Positions 49,933 to 57,654 of a DNA stretch of 64,000 bases are shown piece after piece. The notes beneath the pieces were generated by a model. It worked only from the letters and a program-made list of their open reading frames with translations. It was not told the DNA's origin and did not search any database. Numbering within the stretch: position 1 is the first letter of the stretch; the number at the start of each line of letters is the position of its first letter. Source of the DNA: Candidatus Poribacteria bacterium (GTDB lineage Bacteria > Poribacteria > WGA-4E > WGA-3G). The position numbers and the translations under genes were made by a program. The DNA is taken from the NCBI GenBank assembly GCA_028821605.1, contig JAPPFM010000032.1:68002-132001 (forward strand). The letters are read 5' to 3'.

Positions 49933-50322
49933 ATGCGCAAAAACCTATTGGCGAGAATACAAGAAGACATACCCATGAGAGAAATGGGAAACTGGCGCGA
50001 GTACCAAATTGAAAGACTGGCTAAAGACCGGGAGGCAGCAATTGACTATCTCCAGTTGACATTGGAGGAATACCTTATTGATGGTGATTTGCCTTTTTTT
50101 CTAAAAGGACTCCAGACCTTTGTAGAATCACAAGGTGGAGTTTCTGAACTTTCCAAACGCACCAATATTGAACCTGAAATTTTCTTGGATGTGTTATCCA
50201 ATGGAAATGCCCCATGGTTAGACATGCTCAGAACTATTCTGAACGCGCTTGAGTGTCGGTTATCAATTGAACCCCAAGCGCGTGTGAACATCAGTCTTGA
50301 AACTGCTACTGATTCACCGTAA
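49933..50322 (+). CDS. putative addiction-module antidote protein (HTH, HigA-like), orphan
   Basis: 129 residues. NWREYQIERLAKDREAAIDYLQLTLEEYL followed by GGVSELSKRTNIEPEIFLDVLSNGNAPWLDMLRTILNALECRLSIEP is the pattern of the family of small HTH antidotes usually encoded after a RelE/HigB-like killer protein. No such toxin is found on either side: upstream is glyQS in the opposite direction, downstream a secreted protein. It is either a stray antitoxin or an HTH regulator. An internal start at M15 (MREMGNW) would give the more usual family length. Confidence 0.75.
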   Translation: MRKNLLARIQEDIPMREMGNWREYQIERLAKDREAAIDYLQLTLEEYLIDGDLPFFLKGLQTFVESQGGVSELSKRTNIEPEIFLDVLSNGNAPWLDMLRTILNALECRLSIEPQARVNISLETATDSP

Positions 50323-50353
50323 GCCTGAAAATATGTAACCATAGGAGAAAAGC

Positions 50354-51010
50354 ATGAAGCAGATCGTAAGAATCGCCTTACTCAGCCTTACGCTTTTCGG
50401 CTTCCTTGTACTCGGAAACCATACCGTGCGCGCCGAAAATCAATCCGACTCGGAGCCGAAGGTTCAACGCAGCACGAAAAAGAAACCGCAGCTCCGTCGT
50501 GCAACTGTTAAGAAACAGAAAAAGAAAACAGAGAAGAAAAGGGTGAGGAACACACGCCGTATCACCAATCTCCGGAAGACTTGGGCACGAAACCGCGCGA
50601 AACAAACGCGCCAAAACCAACGCACATCTGTGCCAGCAGAAACGCGAGTGCGTCAGCCTGCTGATCCCGCCGCTACGCTTCAACCGCAGGATGCCGTGAG
50701 GCTCGGTCTCCAATCGCCGGAGTCTGTGTTACCGCAACCGTTTTACGTCGATATACAAAGCGACGGCGATAGACACAGGCTCGATGTGGGTGTTCAGACC
50801 GAAGGCGGTTCGGCTCTTAGTTTCCATGTGGCGGAAGAAGCCAGCACAGAAGGGATCACCAAAAGTGTTGGTGTGGGCGGGTCAGTCACCTTTGACGAGA
50901 TGCCAGGGTTTATCACGCGGACGCGCGACATCTTATTTTATGTCCCGAAAAAGATCGGTGCCGGTGTCGTGTATTTCGGCAGAGGAATCAAGCATTTATT
51001 CTGGTGGTAA
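50354..51010 (+). CDS. secreted protein with strongly basic N-terminal region, hypothetical
   Basis: 218 residues. Signal peptide (IALLSLTLFGFLVLGNHTVRA, cleavage before EN). Residues about 35-95 are a Lys/Arg-rich, probably unstructured stretch (KKKPQLRRATVKKQKKKTEKKRVRN-like, broken here), suited to bind nucleic acid, anionic polysaccharide or the lipid surface. Residues 125-215 look like beta strands (FYVDIQSDGDRHRLDVGVQ) followed by a hydrophobic end (KKIGAGVVYFGRGIKHLFWW). No family is recognised. GGAGAAAAGC precedes the ATG. Confidence 0.7.
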   Translation: MKQIVRIALLSLTLFGFLVLGNHTVRAENQSDSEPKVQRSTKKKPQLRRATVKKQKKKTEKKRVRNTRRITNLRKTWARNRAKQTRQNQRTSVPAETRVRQPADPAATLQPQDAVRLGLQSPESVLPQPFYVDIQSDGDRHRLDVGVQTEGGSALSFHVAEEASTEGITKSVGVGGSVTFDEMPGFITRTRDILFYVPKKIGAGVVYFGRGIKHLFWW

Positions 51011-51091
51011 GTGTTAAGTCGGATATAGTTCCCTCAAGTGCTACACTCACAAAGCCATTGTCTGCTATCCGCCTTTGTACTGATATAAATT

Positions 51092-51244
51092 CTAAATATC
51101 ATTTCCCTCCGAAACGGATTCCAACCAATCAATAGCAGCTTGTTTGTCTTGCTCGATTGCGATTTCGATGGCGCGCTTGGCACATTTCAGTAGGTGTTTC
51201 GCGTGATAGCGTAGATTATGAGAAAAAACGCCGAGCAGATAATG
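51092..51244 (-). pseudogene. remnant of a truncated gene
   Basis: An open frame of about 50 codons (HNLRYHAKHLLKCAKRAIEI ... DWLESVSEGNDI) ending in TAG but without any start codon; stop codons precede it immediately and the 3' end of the Sel1/protease gene abuts. Amphipathic helical composition suggests a real C-terminal fragment, family not identified. Confidence 0.35.
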
Positions 51245-51247
51245 TTA

Positions 51248-53365
51248 CTATTCCAGGTCACCAATTCCAATTTCAACCATCGACAGAGATTCTGGTTCTT
51301 TGTTCTTAAAGCACAAGACTGGTACCGTAAACTTTCTAGCCTTAGCATATATTTTCTGCCGCTTGGTTTCGTCCAAATCTTCTATATCCTTTGGTGCTGG
51401 GTCGCTCACGGTGATATTCACCGGAATATCATCTTTTTTGAGGTTTTTGATGAACGCTTGGATAACATCAAATTTAATGGCAAAGTTAATGTTCTCGCGA
51501 TCCTCGATTATTACCCTACCATCCTCCCGTTTTAAATATGGATCCAATCCCGACACAGTAACTCCAACCACATTTCCTCCACCGTCGAACATGGGACCTC
51601 CACTGTTGCCACCCTGGATTGGAGCAGTATGCTGAAAAAAATTGTCGGGGAGAAAGGGTTTATCGCGGTAGTAGGGAGAGTCATTTATCGTCCCTGATAG
51701 TCCACTGATGATACCCAACGTACCGTTGCCGCGGTAAGACAACCGGAAACTCAAGGGGTACCCGAACGAAACTATATCTTCTCCAATATCAACAGGGTTG
51801 CTCCTGAATATTGCGCGATCTATATTTTCATCTGTATCACGCAAGAGGGCTAAGTCAACATCCCGATCCTTTTCTATCAATTTCACATGCCGATAGGGAA
51901 TACGGAACTCATCGCATTCATGTTTCATGTCATTATCTTCAGTCACGACGTGCGCGTTGGTCAGAATGTGATTTTCGTCAATATAGAATCCCGTACCAAC
52001 ACTATAGAGAATCCGCGGCTTCCAATCATCAATCCGTTTCTGAATCTCATAGATTTCTGGCTCTGTCAGTTGTTTTCGGATGCTTTCACGCCAATCACGA
52101 ACATTCGGAAAACTATTAGTGGGGTTTTCTCCATCCAAGTTAGCAGCATCAGATCTAAGGACTAAACTATACCAATAATATGCCTCCTTTTTGTCCTTTG
52201 GTATCTGTTCATCTCCATTCTTATCTTTCAAACCTGTCTCAAAAAGTGTACCGAGATTACGCTGTGCCTTGCGATTCCCTAACTGTGCTGCTTGCAAAAA
52301 CCATCTCGCAGCCATTTCGGGATTCGACTTAGGCATTCCTTCACCTTTCTTGTACATTATGGCGAGATTATTTTGTGCCTCGGCATTACCTCGGTGTGCT
52401 GCTTTTCTATACCATTTCACGGCTTCTGTGAGGTTCTTCTCTACTCCCTCACCGTCATGATATCTCATGCCAAGATTGAGTTGTGCGTAGGCATTGCCTC
52501 GGTTTGCCGCTTTTTCAAACCATTTCACGGCTTCTGTGAGGTTCTTCTCTACTCCCTTACCATGGTAGTACATCGCGCCAAGGGCGTTTTGTGCGTCTGC
52601 ATTACCTTGATGTGCTGCTTTCCTATACCATTTCACAGCTTCTGTGAGGTTCTTCTCTACTCCCTCACCGTTATAGTACCTGTCGGCAAGTTGGTACCAC
52701 GCTTGGGGATAGTTATTTTTTGCGGACTCCCTAAACCAAATTACAGCTTGTTTGTACTCCTCCTCGGCACGATCAGGTGTACTCATCCAGAATTCTATCC
52801 ATTCTTGGTCTTGATTTTCTTTGGGACGTTTAAGATGGGATTCAAGGAATTCATCTTTCCGTTCGGCAAATACCTCAAAGGTTACTGCCTGAACATAGCG
52901 AGCTCGGGCAAAATTATATTGCGCGACGCGGTTATTTTCTTCTAAGATTGCCTTTCCAAACCATTTATTGGACATATCGGAGTTGCTTTGCATTTCTTCT
53001 ATCCTGGATATATCCTCCCTGTCAGTTAACCGAGTCTTCGCGTCTTGTACTCTTTGAAGGTACATTATGGCGAGGTTATTCATTGCAGGAGCATAATCTT
53101 GTTCTGCTGATTTTTCATAATATTCTATGGCCTTTTCATTATTTGCCCTTACGCCTTTACCTTGTTTATACATATAACCGAGGCAGAACTGTGCAACGAA
53201 ATCGTCCTCGTCCTTCATTACCCTTGATTCAAAATTGGACAGGGCTACTGCATAGTGCCCCCGTTTATACGCTTCTATGCCTGCGTCATAATCGGATTTT
53301 TCATTGTTACATCCTACGCTGAATAGTATGCAAACTACAACTGCTATTGTTGTTAAAATTCTCAT
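51248..53365 (-). CDS. lipoprotein with Sel1 repeats and a trypsin-like serine protease domain
   Basis: The start at ATG 53365 (MRILTTIA) has AAGGAG upstream. Lipobox FSVGC, lipidated C19. Residues 25-400 are TPR/Sel1 repeats; three nearly identical 36-residue Sel1 units (GEGVEKNLTEAVKWYRKAAH type) lie at about 233-340. Residues 455-640 are a chymotrypsin-fold protease: SVGTGFYIDENHILTNAHVV (H472), DVDLALL (D504) and GNSGGP (S588). It resembles the Deg/trypsin group but with no PDZ. A membrane-tethered protease that uses the Sel1 solenoid to select partners is a reasonable inference. Confidence 0.88.
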   Translation of the reverse strand: MRILTTIAVVVCILFSVGCNNEKSDYDAGIEAYKRGHYAVALSNFESRVMKDEDDFVAQFCLGYMYKQGKGVRANNEKAIEYYEKSAEQDYAPAMNNLAIMYLQRVQDAKTRLTDREDISRIEEMQSNSDMSNKWFGKAILEENNRVAQYNFARARYVQAVTFEVFAERKDEFLESHLKRPKENQDQEWIEFWMSTPDRAEEEYKQAVIWFRESAKNNYPQAWYQLADRYYNGEGVEKNLTEAVKWYRKAAHQGNADAQNALGAMYYHGKGVEKNLTEAVKWFEKAANRGNAYAQLNLGMRYHDGEGVEKNLTEAVKWYRKAAHRGNAEAQNNLAIMYKKGEGMPKSNPEMAARWFLQAAQLGNRKAQRNLGTLFETGLKDKNGDEQIPKDKKEAYYWYSLVLRSDAANLDGENPTNSFPNVRDWRESIRKQLTEPEIYEIQKRIDDWKPRILYSVGTGFYIDENHILTNAHVVTEDNDMKHECDEFRIPYRHVKLIEKDRDVDLALLRDTDENIDRAIFRSNPVDIGEDIVSFGYPLSFRLSYRGNGTLGIISGLSGTINDSPYYRDKPFLPDNFFQHTAPIQGGNSGGPMFDGGGNVVGVTVSGLDPYLKREDGRVIIEDRENINFAIKFDVIQAFIKNLKKDDIPVNITVSDPAPKDIEDLDETKRQKIYAKARKFTVPVLCFKNKEPESLSMVEIGIGDLE

Positions 53366-53399
53366 TGAAATCACTCCTTTGGTTGATTTTCAGATCTGC

Positions 53400-54015
53400 C
53401 TATTGCAAGTATGTTCTGTAGCGTGCTTTGAGATCTAAGACCCCAAAATCAGTATGTTCTGCCCCAAACATCTCACGGAGTTTTGCGGAGACATTGACCA
53501 TAAACATTGACAGATTCGCGGCGTTGTCGACGGGTATCTGCTTGACATTGATAAAATCGTCTAACCCCCAAAACTGCTTTGCGTCTCGGAAGTTGAACTC
53601 GATTTGAAAGCGAAGCGAGTAATAATCAATGAGTGTTTCAGCCTCGACATCGAGATCGGAACTGAACAAGAAAACGTGTGATTTCTCTTTTGTCTTTGCG
53701 TGGGTTTTTAGTAAACAAACGACATTCAACGGGTCGGCGAAGCGTTTATGCCGACACCGCATTTGATAGACTTCCGTGGTGATGTTTGCTTGTGTGTGTA
53801 GCGACTCGGTATTTGCTGTCAATATCTTTAGGATTCAACCTTTCACCATAGATAGGTGGTCGTCCGCGTCCTTGATAAGGTGCCGTCGGTGGCAAATACA
53901 GGGCAGCATCTCTACGGAGTTTTGAAATCAAGTGGAGACCGCACGCGCTGACCATCTGTAGCGTATTATTGTTGCCGAAGTATCCATTCAAGAAATTTGC
54001 TAAAGTTGAGAGCAT
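53400..54015 (-). pseudogene. IS4-family transposase remnant, frameshifted and truncated
   Basis: Two overlapping frames make one protein: 54015-53746 (GYFGNNNTLQMVSACGLHLISKLRRDAALYLPP) and 53822-53400 (LLKTHAKTKEKSHVFLFSSD ... YYSLRFQIEFNFRDAKQFWGL). The second has the IS4 signature Y-2-R-3-E-6-K. A frameshift lies near 53775-53825, and the N-terminal third is missing (the first ATG sits inside a TATAAT box). No terminal repeats were found. Inactive relic. Confidence 0.8.
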
Positions 54016-54043
54016 TATACTCTATTTTGGAGGATGTTGTCAA
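54014..54043 (-). promoter_or_regulatory. strong promoter-like sequence at the transposase edge
   Basis: Minus strand TTGACA (54043-54038), 18-bp spacer, TATAAT (54019-54014). Nearly duplicated at 54343-54370. Confidence 0.5.
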
Positions 54044-54056
54044 AGGGTATGGACAA

Positions 54057-54275
54057 TTAAGCGGGTGGAACTTTGGTGAGTGAGAGCATTTTTGCATGGG
54101 CAGATTCTAAAATCGAATCCCGAATGAAGGTACTGGCATTTAAAATTTCAATACCGATGAGTTCACCGTCCGCGTTTAATTCGGCAGTGATATTAGGACT
54201 GAGTTCAAGACTGTTGCTTTCTGGTTCCTCGGAAATCGCCAGATGCAGTATATCCTCTTTCTCAAAGTAGACCAT
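54057..54275 (-). CDS. DUF2283 domain protein
   Basis: 72 residues: VYFEKEDILHLAISEEPESNSLELSPNI then AELNADGELIGIEILNAS, the whole DUF2283 pattern. Such proteins are often next to toxin or transposon genes in cyanobacteria and archaea; function unknown. It lies alone between a sulfatase and a decayed transposase, transcribed from a perfect TTGACA/TATAAT promoter. Confidence 0.85.
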   Translation of the reverse strand: MVYFEKEDILHLAISEEPESNSLELSPNITAELNADGELIGIEILNASTFIRDSILESAHAKMLSLTKVPPA

Positions 54276-54342
54276 CTTTGTTTTATTTAAGAGTGTACCT
54301 TCCTGTCCTAATTCGCGTCAGCATATCCCCATTTTTATTGAC

Positions 54343-54370
54343 ATTATACCTTATTTTAGGATATTGTCAA
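54343..54370 (-). promoter_or_regulatory. promoter of the DUF2283 gene
   Basis: Minus strand TTGACA (54370-54365), 16-bp spacer, TATAAT (54348-54343). Confidence 0.6.
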
Positions 54371-54371
54371 C

Positions 54372-55778
54372 TCATTTCAATAATGACCAGTCGGGTTCGT
54401 CTTCTGGGTCGCCGAGGGGACCATGGGCGTTACGGACAATGCGGCGTTGCGCGTCGTACCAGTCCGTATAGTTTGTCGCGGGTTGGAGGTTGTCGTTGCG
54501 GGTATCCATCAGGCTGGTGAGGGTGTTCTCCATTTTATCTGCCAACGCTTTTGCTTCGGGGTTGTCAATCAGGTTGTTCATCTGCAGCGGGTCTGTCCCT
54601 ACGTTATACAGCATACGTTTGCCGTCGAGCCAGCGTGCGTAGCTGTGTGTCTTTGTGCGGACACCGCGCCACTCGTTACCATCAATGAGATAATCGTAGG
54701 TGGATCCGAAGTTCATCGTCAGGACTGCATCTTGTTCAAAGGCATCGGTTTCACCGCGCCAAGACGCTGATAGATCGTAGCCTTCCACGGTTCGAGGTGG
54801 CTGAATGTCGCACAAACCGCAGAGCGATGGAAACAGATCAACAGGGGATGTGAGTGTGTCACAGGTGCGGTGGTTTCCATCGAAAACACCGGGCAGACGC
54901 ATAATCAACGGCACTTTAATGGATTCTTCATAGGGTTCTCGCTTCGCCCAGAAATTGATGCCTTGCGCGCCGCCTTGCGTTCCGTGGTCGGATCCGAAGA
55001 TGAGTAGTGTATTTTCGACACGTCCCGTCCTTTCGAGATACGCCATCAGTTCACCGAGCATATCGTCCACCGTTAACGTCATTGCGAGATAGTGTCGGTA
55101 AATTTCTAACGATTGTTCTTTAACCGAATCGGGAACGTTTTTTGGGAGTTGGAGTTCAGTAGGCAGCCGATCGTAATATTCCTGCGGGGCAAACTCATAA
55201 GGTGTGGAGTGTGCTTGATGAGGTGAGATAAACAGACAGAACGGTGTATCGTTCTCCATATCGTCCATGAATTGGAAAGCGTATCGGTTCAGTGCATCGG
55301 TTTCGTAACCCTCCCATCTTTCGTTCCGCCAGTCTGTGTCGAGGTTCACTGTGCCGTTGAAATAATCGGTGTGAAAGTTGTAACCGCGCCAATGTTGGAA
55401 GCCGAGGCGATCGCGCCCTTCAGGGACGTAATCACGTCCGCCGATTTCTGGGAATGAACCGGTGTGGAGATGCCATTTGCCGACCCACGCCGTTCGGTAA
55501 CCGTTTCGACTGAAAACGTCTCCGAATCCTATTTCATCGTGTCGGGTTTTGACGAAGTTAATGAGATGTCCGGTCGTTTGTGGGTGTCGTCCGGTGAGTA
55601 GCATGGAGCGGTAAGGCGTGCAGACGGGCGCAGTAGCAATCGCGTTTGAAAAAACGGTGCCTTCTTGCGCAAGTCGATCGATATGCGGTGTTTCAATCTG
55701 TGTGTCACCGTATACCGGTAACGAATAGGCACGGATCTGATCGGCGAGAAGATAAACGATGTTCGGTTTGTCTGTCAT
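54372..55778 (-). CDS. sulfatase (formylglycine-dependent, S1 family) 2
   Basis: 468 residues. The maturation site is C53-T-P-Y-R57 within PVCTPYRSMLLTGRHPQ; the fourth position is Tyr where Ser is usual, which the family tolerates. Metal-site segments NIVYLLADQ and FGSDHGTQGG are present. The N-terminus has no signal peptide. It is distinct from sulfatase 1 and separately transcribed. Substrate unknown; together with LamG proteins it indicates use of sulfated glycans. Confidence 0.9.
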   Translation of the reverse strand: MTDKPNIVYLLADQIRAYSLPVYGDTQIETPHIDRLAQEGTVFSNAIATAPVCTPYRSMLLTGRHPQTTGHLINFVKTRHDEIGFGDVFSRNGYRTAWVGKWHLHTGSFPEIGGRDYVPEGRDRLGFQHWRGYNFHTDYFNGTVNLDTDWRNERWEGYETDALNRYAFQFMDDMENDTPFCLFISPHQAHSTPYEFAPQEYYDRLPTELQLPKNVPDSVKEQSLEIYRHYLAMTLTVDDMLGELMAYLERTGRVENTLLIFGSDHGTQGGAQGINFWAKREPYEESIKVPLIMRLPGVFDGNHRTCDTLTSPVDLFPSLCGLCDIQPPRTVEGYDLSASWRGETDAFEQDAVLTMNFGSTYDYLIDGNEWRGVRTKTHSYARWLDGKRMLYNVGTDPLQMNNLIDNPEAKALADKMENTLTSLMDTRNDNLQPATNYTDWYDAQRRIVRNAHGPLGDPEDEPDWSLLK

Positions 55779-55843
55779 ATTTTTCGTAGGGTTTGCAAGT
55801 TTCCAAAACCTGCTTTTGGCAGTGATGTTCCTTCAGGACAGGA

Positions 55844-56239
55844 TTAGTGTGGACGAAGTTCAATCGTTCCGGTTGAGAATGAAATATTGACATCAAAATG
55901 CCTCAGAAAATTCAGACCTAATACACCGTCTATAATTGAATCTTCAGGTAGATCATGGCATAAGACATCAATATTCTCAACAATCTCCCCAATTGCTGTC
56001 AGTTTCCGTACGGTAATGCGTTTCATTAACTCAATGCCACTGCCCGTGAGAATTTCCTCTTCTCTTGAGTTTGAGAGATCATATCCTAAATCTAACGCAA
56101 TTTTTGTTGGAATTGAGGTAGTTGAAGCTCCAGTATCTAAAGCCACAAGTAGATCCCGGAAGTTATCCGCATTGATGCCTTCAACTTTAAGAGGTAGAAC
56201 GATTAACCCAAACGAGAGATTAAACGGAATACGCGCCAT
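55844..56239 (-). CDS. retropepsin-like aspartic protease
   Basis: 131 residues: VALDTGASTTSIPTKIALDLGYDL carries the catalytic D35-T-G, and SIIDGVLGLNFLRHFDVNISF is the conserved second half (I-x-G-x-D/N-F-L). Functions as a homodimer like retroviral proteases. It starts on the stop codon of the small gene upstream (TAATG), so the pair is translationally coupled. Cellular substrate unknown. Confidence 0.85.
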   Translation of the reverse strand: MARIPFNLSFGLIVLPLKVEGINADNFRDLLVALDTGASTTSIPTKIALDLGYDLSNSREEEILTGSGIELMKRITVRKLTAIGEIVENIDVLCHDLPEDSIIDGVLGLNFLRHFDVNISFSTGTIELRPH

Positions 56240-56466
56240 TATAATAAATAACCCATCCCTTCTGGAGGTTTACCAGTATAACGTATTGCTGCACCGCCTT
56301 TGTACTGCCCGGAGGCGTTATAAATATCTGTCCGGGATTTACTATGGACTAAGACGCGTCCTGATAACAGTTCGGTATTTTCGCTATGTTTGCAATCAAC
56401 GATGAAGAGCCATTCATCGGGATATTTCTGTTCCATCTCTTCAAGTGTCAAGCGCTCGTTTGCCAT
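56239..56466 (-). CDS. small conserved protein coupled to retropepsin, hypothetical
   Basis: 75 residues from ATG 56466 (MANERLTLEEMEQKYPDEW), with AAGGAG at good distance. The pattern LTLEEMEQKYPDEWLFIVDC...GRVLVHSKSR is familiar from short bacterial proteins that precede aspartyl-protease genes, so the pair may form a regulated protease unit. The stop overlaps the next start by one base. No function is known. Confidence 0.75.
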   Translation of the reverse strand: MANERLTLEEMEQKYPDEWLFIVDCKHSENTELLSGRVLVHSKSRTDIYNASGQYKGGAAIRYTGKPPEGMGYLL

Positions 56467-56504
56467 TTTTATCCACTCCTTACTCAAAGGGTGTTAATAT
56501 ATTT

Positions 56505-56533
56505 ATTATAGCACAGCGACTCTGTATTAGCAA
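56505..56533 (-). promoter_or_regulatory. promoter of the retropepsin pair
   Basis: Minus strand TTGCTA (56533-56528), 17-bp spacer, TATAAT (56510-56505). Confidence 0.6.
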
Positions 56534-56567
56534 CCGGTTCTAAAGCAAATTTGGGACTATTCAGTTT

Positions 56568-57632
56568 CTAAAACTGTAACCCTAGACTCACTCGATGTGT
56601 CTGTTGTAGGTGTCCGAAATCGGCATAAGCATAGTCGAGGGAAAGGACTCTTTTACCCAGGTTCAGATGGATACCCAAGCCGAGTGTAAGACCTTCTTCG
56701 TCATCAACGCGGTCTTCTCCTAATCGGAATTTGTAGCCCCCACGAATTGCCGCCATTTTTCTGTACCAGTACTCCATACCGATGTTCAGGCGTTCGCTGT
56801 TGTCGTTGGGATGGTTGGCATCAAGCGCGAGGGTAAGGAGATTGTCCCCAGAATCAACGACATCATAAGCGATACCGAGCCGAAAATTGGAAGGCAATGG
56901 AAACTCGATAGTCTCTAAAGCTGCCTTTCGTGCCGGATTCGTTGTAGCTGGAAAGGGACGATAGTCTGCTGTCCTCGGATCACCCGCGACCTCAGCACCG
57001 CTTGCCAGATTCGGACCGCTGAAGCGCATTTCCGGTCCAAAGTTCGAGAAACACATACCAATGCGTAAGCTCCGCCAGCCCGTATGATACAGGGTGCCGA
57101 CATCAATTGCCACACCTCTGGCACTCTCCCGATGAATCTGTTGGTGGATGTATTTGGCGTTGATACCGAAGGAGAGGTTAACGCCAGATTCCTTTGCGTA
57201 AAGTTGTCTGGCGTATGCTACTGAGATTGCGGTATCATAAGCGGAGTACCAAAGCCCAGTGCCATCAGGCTTTGCGAGTGTGGTGATCTCGGTATCAGGG
57301 ACATTGAGGAATGTGACGCTTGCTCCCAAAGTGCCGATCTTTTCTATTGGAGTAGCAAAGGCTAAATAGTTGTAGCGAACATCGGCAAGCCAAACCGTGT
57401 GGGTGTCTGATAAACTGGTTTTTTCGAGTTGGCTTATCCCTGCTGGATTCCAGTAGATACTGGTTACATCGTCGGCAAGCCCACCAAATGCACCGCCGAG
57501 ACTGTCCACGCGCGCGCCCGGACCGATTTTCAGAAATTGTGCACCAGCTGTACCGACATTGGTTGTAGCATGACTCGGAATAACCCACATTAAAAGAAGA
57601 ATGAATAAAAGAGCATAAATTGTATGTCGCAT
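56568..57632 (-). CDS. PorV/PorQ-family outer-membrane beta-barrel protein
   Basis: 354 residues. Signal peptide to SHA, then NVGTAGAQFLKIGPGARVDSLGGAFGGLADDVTSIYWNPAGI, the definitive PorV/PorQ start (FadL-like barrel). PorV is the shuttle protein of the type IX secretion system, binding the C-terminal domain of cargo. The upstream gene encodes just such a cargo-like protein, 22 bases away, supporting a functional pair. The C-terminus ends in aromatic F (SLGLQF) as outer-membrane barrels do. Confidence 0.88.
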   Translation of the reverse strand: MRHTIYALLFILLLMWVIPSHATTNVGTAGAQFLKIGPGARVDSLGGAFGGLADDVTSIYWNPAGISQLEKTSLSDTHTVWLADVRYNYLAFATPIEKIGTLGASVTFLNVPDTEITTLAKPDGTGLWYSAYDTAISVAYARQLYAKESGVNLSFGINAKYIHQQIHRESARGVAIDVGTLYHTGWRSLRIGMCFSNFGPEMRFSGPNLASGAEVAGDPRTADYRPFPATTNPARKAALETIEFPLPSNFRLGIAYDVVDSGDNLLTLALDANHPNDNSERLNIGMEYWYRKMAAIRGGYKFRLGEDRVDDEEGLTLGLGIHLNLGKRVLSLDYAYADFGHLQQTHRVSLGLQF

Positions 57633-57654
57633 TTAGTTCTCCTGTTCCTCCGTG

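Noticed and set aside
52380-52680. possible CRISPR or DNA repeat array on the plus strand
   Set aside because: These are the in-frame 36-residue Sel1 repeats of the protease gene (about 108 bp period).
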